64,000 nt of DNA from Erythrobacter sp047872805 (GTDB lineage Bacteria; Pseudomonadota; Alphaproteobacteria; Sphingomonadales; Sphingomonadaceae). The stretch covers positions 1 through 64,000 of the forward strand of contig NZ_JBLQUK010000011.1 in the NCBI RefSeq assembly GCF_047872805.1, given 5' to 3'. Both the position numbers and the translations under genes were made by a program. Every line of letters starts with the position of its first letter. Position 1 is the first letter of the stretch. The notes below the pieces were generated by a model. It did not search any database, was not told the DNA's origin, and was given only the letters and a program-made list of their open reading frames with translations. Positions 27,667 to 35,582 of the stretch are shown here, piece by piece.

Positions 27667-29202
27667 CTAACCCACCCGCCCGATGTTGCGCCCGCCTTCG
27701 CCCTGCGTGACGATAAGCTTGGCACCGAACGGCTCTCCGCCTTCGAACAGAGCGCGGGTTGGCTCGTCGCTGAGGTCAGCATTGCCCACCACGCGTTCGC
27801 CCGCAGGATTGCGGCCGATGAACACCGCAAGGCTGCCGTTCTTGCCGTGGTTGATCGTGTAGCTTTCGACGCTCGCCTCGCCAAAGGGTTCGGTGCTGCG
27901 CCCCGCCCCATTTCTGGCCTTTGGAAGTTCGGTCAACCGCTCGCCCGCTGACCAATCGGCGGGATCTGTCGAATATATTCCGGTCGCATATTTGCTCATC
28001 CAGCCGCCATTGGCTCCTACCAGAGCATAGCTGCCGCGCTCATTGCGCACCCGCTGCACCGCTTCGCAAATCGCGTGGGCTGAGTAATTGTTGCCCGCCC
28101 CGCCAAAGAACGGCAGCCCGCCCGTCAGCGTCAGCCCGCGCGGATCATCCACTGCGATGCCGAAATGGTCGCATTGATTGAACACGGGAATCGCAAAACA
28201 CGAATAGAAATCGAGGAACGCCATGTCGGACATGCGCTTACCCGCAATCTCCAGCGCGCGTTCGACCGAAGCGATAGAGGCCGGGTTGGCGGCCAGATCG
28301 GGTCGCTGCGATAGCTCCAGTTCGGTTGCCGAAGTGACTGCGTGGATATGCACCCATTTGGACTGCGGCACGCCCAGTTCGCGCGCCTTGTCCGCGCTGC
28401 ACAGGATGATCGCGGCGGCCTGGTTGACCTGATCGCGCGCCACCGTCATCCGCGCATAGGGTTCTGCGACGATGCGGTTGCGGTCGGTGATCGTCGCCAG
28501 TTCCTGCGCGCTGCGCTGCGTCGGCGCGGCGGCGTGCGGATTGGCCGCGGCGACCTTTGTGAAAGGGGCAAACAATTCGCCAATGTCGCGGCGATATTGA
28601 TCAAGGCTCTTGCCCAGCTTTGCCCGCCGGGCGTTTTCAGCGATGGCATAAAGCGGGATCGCCCCGCTTGCGCCATGCGCGAACAGGGCCGGTTCCAGCA
28701 TCCCGTCAAGGCCATATCCGCGATCTTCCAATTCCCCGCCAACCTCCTCGGACCAGTCGGGCTTTTCCCCCTTCGCCGACAGAGCGAGGACGGTCGAGAT
28801 CGCCTCTGATCCGACAATCGCCGTGCAGTGGCTGCGTCCGGCGGCGATGTCCTCGGCAAATTCCCCGACCAGTTTCTGATTGTATTGCCCGCCGGTGGTC
28901 GAAAGGATCGCGCGCGCCGGGTCAGCGCCGACCCGCCTGGCAAAGCTGCGCGGGACATTGTCCGATCCGCCAAACGGCGGCGCGCGGTCGGGACGCGACA
29001 TTTCGAACGCGCGGATGGCGGCAAGCGTGTCGATGGCTCCGGCAACATTTGCGCCGGACGCGCAATCGGCAATCGCCGCTGCCAGCGCCCGACCGCCGAG
29101 GTCCATATAGGAAAGCGCTTCGTAGCCGGGCTCACCCACCCTTTCGGAATATTGCCCGACCCCGATGATGACCGGCGTGTTGTCAGCGACTTCAGTCAAC
29201 AA
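27667..29202 (-). CDS. Thiolase-superfamily acetyl-CoA acetyltransferase-like protein without the usual nucleophile
   Basis: This 511-residue protein is related to SCP2-type thiolases and acetyl-CoA acetyltransferase-like proteins. Visible are the N-terminal TPVIIGVGQYSER, the FLDFYSCFAIPVF motif and the GGLPFFGGAGNNYSAHAI block with the catalytic-loop histidine. The usual nucleophilic cysteine region reads ILSTTGGQYNQ, with no Cys, as in a subgroup of thiolase-like proteins. The C-terminal 100 residues resemble the extra domain of that subgroup. Translation probably begins at TTG 29202, which overlaps the end of the upstream thiolase gene by 11 bases and follows GGTGG. It probably handles a CoA ester together with its neighbour; the reaction is uncertain. 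Confidence 0.8.
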   Translation of the reverse strand: MLTEVADNTPVIIGVGQYSERVGEPGYEALSYMDLGGRALAAAIADCASGANVAGAIDTLAAIRAFEMSRPDRAPPFGGSDNVPRSFARRVGADPARAILSTTGGQYNQKLVGEFAEDIAAGRSHCTAIVGSEAISTVLALSAKGEKPDWSEEVGGELEDRGYGLDGMLEPALFAHGASGAIPLYAIAENARRAKLGKSLDQYRRDIGELFAPFTKVAAANPHAAAPTQRSAQELATITDRNRIVAEPYARMTVARDQVNQAAAIILCSADKARELGVPQSKWVHIHAVTSATELELSQRPDLAANPASIASVERALEIAGKRMSDMAFLDFYSCFAIPVFNQCDHFGIAVDDPRGLTLTGGLPFFGGAGNNYSAHAICEAVQRVRNERGSYALVGANGGWMSKYATGIYSTDPADWSAGERLTELPKARNGAGRSTEPFGEASVESYTINHGKNGSLAVFIGRNPAGERVVGNADLSDEPTRALFEGGEPFGAKLIVTQGEGGRNIGRVG

Positions 29203-30460
29203 AATCGTCCACCAGCTCCACGATGATCGCCGGGGCCATGCCGCCCGCTGCGCACATGGTCACCAGCCCGGTTTTGAGATCGCGGCGTTCGAGTTCGTCG
29301 ATCACCGTGCCGATCAGGATCGAACCGGTCGCGCCAATCGGATGGCCCAGCGCAATCGAGCCGCCATTGACGTTGACCTTGTCCCAATCGAGCCCCAGAT
29401 CGCGCACGAATTTGGCGGCAACGACGGCAAAGGCCTCGTTGATTTCATAGAGGTCGATGTCCTCCACCGTCATGCCCGCCTTAGCCAGCACCTTCTTTGC
29501 CGCCGGGACCGGGGCGTTGAGCATCAATGTGGGATCATCGCCCATATTGGCGGTCGCCACGATCCGCGCGCGCGGCTTCAACCCGTGTTTCTGCGCATAG
29601 GCCTTGCTGCACACCAGCACCGCCGCCGCGCCGTCAACCACGCCCGAACTGTTGCCCGCGTGGTGGAAATTCTGAATCTCGACATCGGGATATTTCTGAT
29701 TGATCAGCCCGCGAAAGGTCGTGCCCTTTGCGTCCAGCGGCACGTCGGCGATCTTGGTAAAGGCCGGCTCCAGCTTGGCGAGGTCTTCCATCGTGGTCTG
29801 CGGGCGCGGATATTCATCGTGATCGAGCAGCACGGTGCCATCATCGGCCACCACCGGAACGATTGATTTGGCAAACCGCCCTTCGGCCATCGCTTCGGCG
29901 GCGCGTTGCTGCGAACGATATCCGACCTCGTCCAGCTCGGCGCGGGTGAAGCCTTCGATCGTGGCAATCGCATCGCCGCAAATGCCCTGATGCGATTGCG
30001 GGTGAACGCTTTGCAGACGTTCGTTATAACTGCCCATCATCGGCGGCTTGATCCCGGCGCCCATCTTTTCCTTCGCCATTGCGGCGGTCAGGCTCATCAT
30101 TTCGGTGCCGCCTGCGACGATGCAATCTTCCATCCCGCTCATCACCTGCGCCGCTGCAAGGTTCACGCTGGTGATCCCGCCGCCGCAGAACCGGTCGAGC
30201 GTGGTGCCGGACGAGGTGATGTCATAGCCCGCATCGAGCGCCGCCATGCGGCCCATGTCGCCCGCCTGCATCCCGTCCTGCGTTGAAACCGACCAGATCA
30301 CATCGTCGACGGTTGCGGTGTCGAGCCCGTTGCGCTGCGCGATGGCTTTCAGGACGGTCGCGGCCAGATGCTGCGGATGCTGATCGGCCAGCGCGCCCTT
30401 GCCTTGCTTGCCAATGCCGCGCGGGGTGCGCACGGCGTCAATGATGTAAGCTTCGCCCAT
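29192..30460 (-). CDS. Acetyl-CoA C-acyltransferase (thiolase II)
   Basis: This 422-residue thiolase performs the last step of beta-oxidation or a biosynthetic Claisen condensation. The nucleophile Cys92 lies in LDRFCGGGITSVN, the His motif is NGGSIALGHPIGATG, and the second Cys is in LVTMCAAGGMAPA near the C-terminus. The length is normal. It is followed by the thiolase-like gene with an 11-base overlap and is divergent from an enoyl-CoA hydratase and an acyl-CoA dehydrogenase. Together these encode most of a beta-oxidation spiral. A 3-hydroxyacyl-CoA dehydrogenase and an acyl-CoA ligase are not in this block. Confidence 0.93.
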   Translation of the reverse strand: MGEAYIIDAVRTPRGIGKQGKGALADQHPQHLAATVLKAIAQRNGLDTATVDDVIWSVSTQDGMQAGDMGRMAALDAGYDITSSGTTLDRFCGGGITSVNLAAAQVMSGMEDCIVAGGTEMMSLTAAMAKEKMGAGIKPPMMGSYNERLQSVHPQSHQGICGDAIATIEGFTRAELDEVGYRSQQRAAEAMAEGRFAKSIVPVVADDGTVLLDHDEYPRPQTTMEDLAKLEPAFTKIADVPLDAKGTTFRGLINQKYPDVEIQNFHHAGNSSGVVDGAAAVLVCSKAYAQKHGLKPRARIVATANMGDDPTLMLNAPVPAAKKVLAKAGMTVEDIDLYEINEAFAVVAAKFVRDLGLDWDKVNVNGGSIALGHPIGATGSILIGTVIDELERRDLKTGLVTMCAAGGMAPAIIVELVDDFVD

Positions 30461-30588
30461 GATGGCCTCTTTCCTGACTGTTTAAACGAATTATCGAAAA
30501 TGCGGTTGACGTGTCCGTAAACCGCCTGCACTCCTCGCACAAGAATTCAGTTTCTATTGAAAATGCTAATAGCGATGGAGAGAGCGCT

Positions 30589-31362
30589 TTGACCGATACC
30601 GCACCGCAGGAAGTCCTGACCGAGGTCGAGGACGGAGTCCTGATCGTCACCATCAACCGTCCCGAAGCCAAGAACGCCATGACCAAGGCGGCGTCCGAAG
30701 CCATCGCAGCGGCGATGGACCGGCTCGACGCAGAGGACGACCTGCGGGTCGGCATTCTGACCGGAGCGGGCGGCACATTCTGTTCGGGCATGGACCTCAA
30801 AGGCTTCCTGCGCGGCGAAAGCCCCAGCGTCGAAGGGCGCGGATTTGGCGGTGTGGTGCAGGCTCCGCCCGCCAAACCGTTGATTGCAGCGGTTGAGGGA
30901 TATGCGCTGGCCGGCGGGCTGGAACTGATGATCGCCTGCGATCTGGTGGTTGCCAATGCGGGCGCGAAATTCGGCATCCCCGAAGCCAAGCGCGGGCTTG
31001 TCGCGGCGGCGGGCGGTGTGATGATGCTGCCCGATCAAATCCCCGAACGGGTGGCGATGGAGCTTGCCCTGACCGGCGATTTCATCGGTGCCGAGCGCGC
31101 CTATCAACTGGGCCTGATCAATCAGGTGGTCGAAGGCTCCGCGCTCGACGGGGCCAAGGCGCTGGCGGCCAAGATTGCCGCCAACGGCCCGCTGGCGGTG
31201 CGCGTATCGAAACAGGTGATGAAGGAATCGCGCGGCTGGGCAATGGAAGAACGCTATGCGCGGCAGGGCAAGTTGATCGCTCCGGTGTTTGTTTCCGAAG
31301 ACGCCCGCGAAGGCGCCGCCGCCTTTGCCGAAAAACGCGCTCCCAACTGGAAGGGTAAATAA
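30589..31362 (+). CDS. Enoyl-CoA hydratase/isomerase (crotonase) family protein
   Basis: This is a crotonase-fold enzyme of about 257 residues. The oxyanion-hole segments are visible as GAGGTFCSGMDLKGF and VEGYALAGGLELMIACD. The position of the first catalytic Glu of hydratases is occupied by the GGLELM glycine-rich turn, and the acid in FGIPEAKRG is present. The open frame extends upstream to 30511, but TTG at 30589 is preferred because GGAGAGA lies at proper distance and the N-terminus fits the family. The next gene starts two bases after its stop, so the two are one operon. The substrate is a mid-size enoyl-CoA by context. Confidence 0.85.
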   Translation: MTDTAPQEVLTEVEDGVLIVTINRPEAKNAMTKAASEAIAAAMDRLDAEDDLRVGILTGAGGTFCSGMDLKGFLRGESPSVEGRGFGGVVQAPPAKPLIAAVEGYALAGGLELMIACDLVVANAGAKFGIPEAKRGLVAAAGGVMMLPDQIPERVAMELALTGDFIGAERAYQLGLINQVVEGSALDGAKALAAKIAANGPLAVRVSKQVMKESRGWAMEERYARQGKLIAPVFVSEDAREGAAAFAEKRAPNWKGK

Positions 31363-31363
31363 G

Positions 31364-32527
31364 ATGCCGGTGATTGACGTAGCTCAGCCCGAATTCATGA
31401 ATGACGAGGAGATTTCGATCTTTGCCGACGCCGTGGGTAAATTCTACCAACAGCACGCTCCGCAAAAGCGCGTGCAGAAATGGCGCGACGATGGTCAGGT
31501 CGAACGCGAATTCTGGAACGAAGCGGGCGCAGCCGGATTGCTGGGCGTGTCGGTGCCCGAACAATATGGCGGCCACGGCGGCGATTTCCGGCATGACATC
31601 GTCGTGATTGACCAGCAATCCAAACACGATGTCGATGGGTTCGCGGCGAGCCTGCACAACACCATCATCCTGCCCTATCTGGTGCGCCACGGGACCGAGG
31701 AGCAGAAACTGAAATATCTGCCCAAGCTGGTCAGCGGCGAATTGGTCAGCGCAATTGCGATGACCGAACCGGGGGTCGGATCGGACCTGCAATCAATCAC
31801 CACGACCGCGCTGAAAGACGGCAACGGTTACCGCATCAACGGCGCAAAAACCTATATTTCGAACGGCCAGACTGCCGACTTCATCGTCGTCGTCGCCAAG
31901 ACCGATCCCAACGAACGCGCCAAGGGCATCTCGTTGATGCTGCTCGAAACCGAAGGCGCAGAAGGGTTCCAACGCGGCAAAAAACTCGACAAGATCGGGA
32001 TGGACGCCGCCGACACGTCTGAGCTGTTTTTCGACAATGTCTTTGTGCCCGCCGAAAATGTGCTTGGCGGGGTAGAGGGCAAGGGCTTCTATCAGCTGAT
32101 GGGCGAGCTGGCGCAGGAACGTCTGGTGATCGCCATGGGCGCGGCCAGCGGGATCGAGAAAGCGCTCGATGTGACGGTCGAATATGTCAAGAACCGCAAG
32201 GCATTCGGCCAGACGATCTGGGATTTCCAGAACACCCAGTTTGTGCTCGCCGACTTGAAGGCGCGCGGCACGGCGGCGCGGGTGTTCGTCAACGATTGCA
32301 TCGCCAAACTGCTCAAGGGTGAGCTGGATGTGGCGACTGCAGCCATGGCGAAATACTGGGTGACCGAGCTGCAAAGCGAAGTGGTCGACAAATGCCTGCA
32401 GCTGCATGGCGGCGCAGGCTACATCAACGAATATCCCATCGCGAAAATGTACCGCGACGCGCGCATCACGCGCATTTTTGGCGGGTCGAACGAGGTCATG
32501 AAAATGCTGATCGCGCGCTCGATGTAA
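31364..32527 (+). CDS. Acyl-CoA dehydrogenase
   Basis: This 387-residue FAD enzyme introduces the alpha-beta double bond in an acyl-CoA. It shows the typical middle block (AIAMTEPGVGSDLQSITTTA and GAKTYISNGQTADF) and the C-terminal LQLHGGAGYINEYPIAKMYRDARITRIFGGSNE. The residue where medium-chain enzymes carry the catalytic Glu (YEGT) is Gly here (FGGS). This is common in the subgroup that uses a Glu from another helix, so it is not a defect. The start at 31364 follows GGAAGGG in the end of the upstream gene. A palindromic repeat and a terminator follow the stop codon. Confidence 0.92.
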   Translation: MPVIDVAQPEFMNDEEISIFADAVGKFYQQHAPQKRVQKWRDDGQVEREFWNEAGAAGLLGVSVPEQYGGHGGDFRHDIVVIDQQSKHDVDGFAASLHNTIILPYLVRHGTEEQKLKYLPKLVSGELVSAIAMTEPGVGSDLQSITTTALKDGNGYRINGAKTYISNGQTADFIVVVAKTDPNERAKGISLMLLETEGAEGFQRGKKLDKIGMDAADTSELFFDNVFVPAENVLGGVEGKGFYQLMGELAQERLVIAMGAASGIEKALDVTVEYVKNRKAFGQTIWDFQNTQFVLADLKARGTAARVFVNDCIAKLLKGELDVATAAMAKYWVTELQSEVVDKCLQLHGGAGYINEYPIAKMYRDARITRIFGGSNEVMKMLIARSM

Positions 32528-32550
32528 GACATCGAACGCTTTCTTGGCTT

Positions 32551-32735
32551 TTCGAAGGCGCATCCGCGCCTTCGTCCTCGGCGCTATTGTTCGCTTCGCT
32601 CACGCACCTGCGGGCGGGCGGTCGCCCTTGCGGCTCGCGCCGTTTGTCTTGCACAGCAGAGCTGCGGCCGCGAAGTGGAGCGAAGCGAAACGGAGGGAAC
32701 AGCCGGGAGGACGAAGGCGCGGATGCGCCTTCGAA
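32551..32735. repeat. Palindromic intergenic repeat (BIME/REP-like), 185 bases
   Basis: The outer arms (32551-32579 and 32707-32735) are a perfect 29-bp inverted repeat. Each arm is itself a hairpin: GAAGGCGC-ATCC-GCGCCTTC. A second inverted pair, TTCGCTTCGCTC and GAGCGAAGCGAA, lies inside. The element fills the gap between the acyl-CoA dehydrogenase gene and its terminator, and open frames across it on both strands are spurious. It looks like a mobile or amplified non-coding repeat family. Confidence 0.8.
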
Positions 32736-32740
32736 ATACA

Positions 32741-32774
32741 AAAAGGGCGCCCCGGTTTCCCGGGACGCCCTTTT
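32741..32774. terminator. Bidirectional terminator between acyl-CoA dehydrogenase and TBDR genes
   Basis: AAAAGGGCGCCCCGG pairs with CCGGGACGCCCTTTT (one mismatch) around a 4-base loop, with A and T runs on either side. It serves both convergent genes. Confidence 0.88.
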
Positions 32775-32792
32775 GTGTCTTGCCTTGCGCGC

Positions 32793-35351
32793 TTAGAATT
32801 TGGCGCGCAGCACAACGCCGTAGGTGCGCGGCTGGAGCGAGAAGGCCGAACGCGAATTTGCCGCCCCGCTGCCCCGCAACGTGGTGTTGAAAGTCACCCC
32901 GCGCGTCACATTGTCGGTCAGATTGTTGACGAAGCCTTCGAGCGAGAAAGCCCCATCGGCAAACCGCAGACCGGCGCGCAGATTGATGAATTCCTTGCCA
33001 TCCTGCACGTCGCCAATGATCAGCGGCGCTGCATCAATCGCCGCCTGCAGGCTACCCGCAGCCGCAATCTGCGCCGCGCTGGGCGGAACGATGGCCTGCG
33101 TCGAGGTGCGCTGATCGTCCTCCAGCCGGATCTGCCCGGCCAGGAAGAATTCGGTGCTGTCGTTGATCGGCTTTTCCCAAAGACCGCCAAACACCGCGAC
33201 AATATCGGGCGCATTGGTAAGCGGGTTACCGCACAAGGATGCAACCGTGACCACGGCGGCCTGATTGCCTGCACAATCCTCTGGATAACGCGCATCGAGG
33301 AAGGTGCCGCCGAAATTGAAGGTCAATTCATCATTCGGGCGGATCAAACCTTCGATTTCAAGCCCCGTCGATTTTGCGGTTGGAACGTTGAAGGTCTGGA
33401 ATGCGGTGCCGGTAAACTCAAGCACCTGGAAGTTTGAAAACTCCTCATGGAATGCGGCGATGTTGACCGTCAGCGCATCATCCAGCAGCCGGGATTTGAG
33501 GCCAATCTCATAGGCGTCGACTTCTTCCGACTGGAACCGGGGGTCGGCGCCGCCAACTCCCGCCGTGGTATCAAGGTTGATACCGCCAGACTTATAACCA
33601 TGGGTGAAGCTGGCATAGAGATTGACCGGCGCGGCAAATTCATAGCCGAGCCGGGCGGTGTAGATCAGTTCCTCATCGTCAAACTGCGATTGGAACGTGC
33701 GCACCAGTGGCAGGGCTGCGGCCTGCGGCAAATCGGCAGGGGCAGTGAAACCAAAGCAGCCCAGCGCGATAAAGGTCGGTTGCAACGACGCCGGAATACC
33801 CGCGAGCGCGCCGAGCACGGCGGGGCAAATCTGGTTGTTTACCGCAGTCTGGGTAAAGCCGCCCTGTTTGTCTTCGAACGAGTAACGCGCACCCAGCGTC
33901 AGTTCGAGCCCGTCGGTGATTTCAAAACTGTTATGCGTAAAGATCGAATAGCTTTGCGCATCCTGCTGGAACCGGTTGGTGTTGGTGGTGCCAGCCGGGT
34001 CAACCCCGGTGAACAGGGTCAGCGGGTTCGGCCCCAGCGCCCCGCCGGTGGCCGGGAACAGCAAGGCCCCCACCTGCTCGCCATAATCCTCACCCAGCGA
34101 GAAAGAGACCGATTGATCCAGCGTTTCATCCGAATAGAAACCACCGATCATGTAATTCAACCGGCCGCCCGCGGCCTCACCCTGAAGCCGGAGTTCGGCG
34201 GTGAAGGTCTCAATTGTCAGATCAAGCACATCGACATTGAAAACGTCGAGCGCGGTAAAATCCGAATCGTAAGCTTCGAGCGATTCAAACTTGCGATAGG
34301 ACCCGATGAAGATCACGTCGGCGCTGTCCGAGATTGGAAATTCGACCTCGCCCGTCAGGCCGAAATTGTCGACGTCGGCCCGTGGCGCGAAATTGGCGGA
34401 GACGATCCGGTCATCAAGCGCCTGTTCGAATTCAGGCTGGCCAAAGGGGTTGTTGGAAACGGTGGTTTGCCCATTGCCGCCCGTTGCGCCCAATCCGACC
34501 GCCGCAAATGCACCGCCGGGAACCAGCGGCGACTGATACAGCTCAATTGCGCCGCAGCAGCTTGACTTGCTCTTGGAATAATCGGCGATCAACCGGCCGC
34601 GCAGCCCGCTTTCGGTATCCCAGCCCAATTGGGTGCGGATCAGATATTGGTCGACATCATTGGTGTCGCCAATCTCTGTCCCCGCGCCGTTGACCACGGT
34701 CAGGAACCCGTCGCGTTCGCGGTAGGCCCCCGTCACGCGCAGCGCCAGAGTGTCCTGAACGATGGGCACATTGACCGCGCCTTGCAGGCTGATTTCGTCA
34801 AAGCTGCCATAGCCGGCGTTCACAAAGCCGCCAAATTCACTGAGGTCGGGGCGGTTGTTGGTGATGGTGAGCGCGCCCGCCGATGTGTTGCGGCCAAAGG
34901 TCGTGCCCTGCGGTCCGCGCAGCACCTCAACCCGTTCGACATCGACAAATTCGGACAAAGCAACGCCGGGGCGCGATTGATACGCGCCATCGATGAAGAT
35001 CCCGACTGCACTTTCAAACCCGATGTTGTTCGAAGTGGTGCCGACGCCGCGAATACGCAGCACGACCGAGCCGGACGCAATCTGCGCCTGGCTGCTGCTG
35101 AAACTGGGCGCAAGGGTCGTCACTTCCTGAATATTGTCGACGCCCTGATTTTCGAGCGCCTGCGGCGAAATCGCGGTCACGGCGAGCGGAATATCCTGAA
35201 CGTCCTGCGCGCGCCTGGTGGCGGTCACGATGATGACATTGTCGTCCGCAACCGGGACTGCACGGGGTGCGGCATCCTGAGCAAAGGCGGGTGCGGTGAA
35301 CGAACTGCAGGCCATAAGGCCGGCAGCATAGGCTGCGAGCTTGCGTGTCAT
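32793..35351 (-). CDS. TonB-dependent receptor
   Basis: This is an outer-membrane receptor of about 852 residues. The ATG at 35351 gives a signal peptide ending AFAQ (residue about 24) and follows AGAGG at 8 bases; the longer open frame adds 36 unlikely residues. The plug region is clear (NVIIVTATRRAQDVQDIPLA, then ALENQGVDNIQEVTTLAPSF and TTFGRNTSAGALTI), and the barrel ends YGVVLRAKF. It belongs to the common sphingomonad type often found beside catabolic genes. It converges on the beta-oxidation genes and is followed upstream by another TBDR on the same strand. Confidence 0.9.
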   Translation of the reverse strand: MTRKLAAYAAGLMACSSFTAPAFAQDAAPRAVPVADDNVIIVTATRRAQDVQDIPLAVTAISPQALENQGVDNIQEVTTLAPSFSSSQAQIASGSVVLRIRGVGTTSNNIGFESAVGIFIDGAYQSRPGVALSEFVDVERVEVLRGPQGTTFGRNTSAGALTITNNRPDLSEFGGFVNAGYGSFDEISLQGAVNVPIVQDTLALRVTGAYRERDGFLTVVNGAGTEIGDTNDVDQYLIRTQLGWDTESGLRGRLIADYSKSKSSCCGAIELYQSPLVPGGAFAAVGLGATGGNGQTTVSNNPFGQPEFEQALDDRIVSANFAPRADVDNFGLTGEVEFPISDSADVIFIGSYRKFESLEAYDSDFTALDVFNVDVLDLTIETFTAELRLQGEAAGGRLNYMIGGFYSDETLDQSVSFSLGEDYGEQVGALLFPATGGALGPNPLTLFTGVDPAGTTNTNRFQQDAQSYSIFTHNSFEITDGLELTLGARYSFEDKQGGFTQTAVNNQICPAVLGALAGIPASLQPTFIALGCFGFTAPADLPQAAALPLVRTFQSQFDDEELIYTARLGYEFAAPVNLYASFTHGYKSGGINLDTTAGVGGADPRFQSEEVDAYEIGLKSRLLDDALTVNIAAFHEEFSNFQVLEFTGTAFQTFNVPTAKSTGLEIEGLIRPNDELTFNFGGTFLDARYPEDCAGNQAAVVTVASLCGNPLTNAPDIVAVFGGLWEKPINDSTEFFLAGQIRLEDDQRTSTQAIVPPSAAQIAAAGSLQAAIDAAPLIIGDVQDGKEFINLRAGLRFADGAFSLEGFVNNLTDNVTRGVTFNTTLRGSGAANSRSAFSLQPRTYGVVLRAKF

Positions 35352-35582
35352 TGAATATCCTCTCCACTGGACGCCCGGATTATTGTCCGGTGCGGTTCTC
35401 CAATTGCCGAGATTATCAGCGCTTTCGGCGATGCCAAGAGTCGCGTGGCGGTTGTTCAAGGATAGTAGTAAAAATGCAACAATGTGTGTTGCGGCGCAGC
35501 ATAGATACGTCTTTGCAATGCATATGCTAATTATGTTGCACGCGGCGCAATTGATGCGCGCTGTGCATTGTCAATGATTACG

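Noticed and set aside
27646..27668. AGGGTCAG/CTGACCCT hairpin at the end of the thiolase-like gene
   Set aside because: The stem is good but there is no T run on either strand and it touches the stop codon, so I did not call it a terminator.
32496..32815. Several 70-100-codon frames on both strands with similar ASAPSSS-like peptides
   Set aside because: They arise from the palindromic repeat, which reads similarly on both strands; there is no ribosome site.
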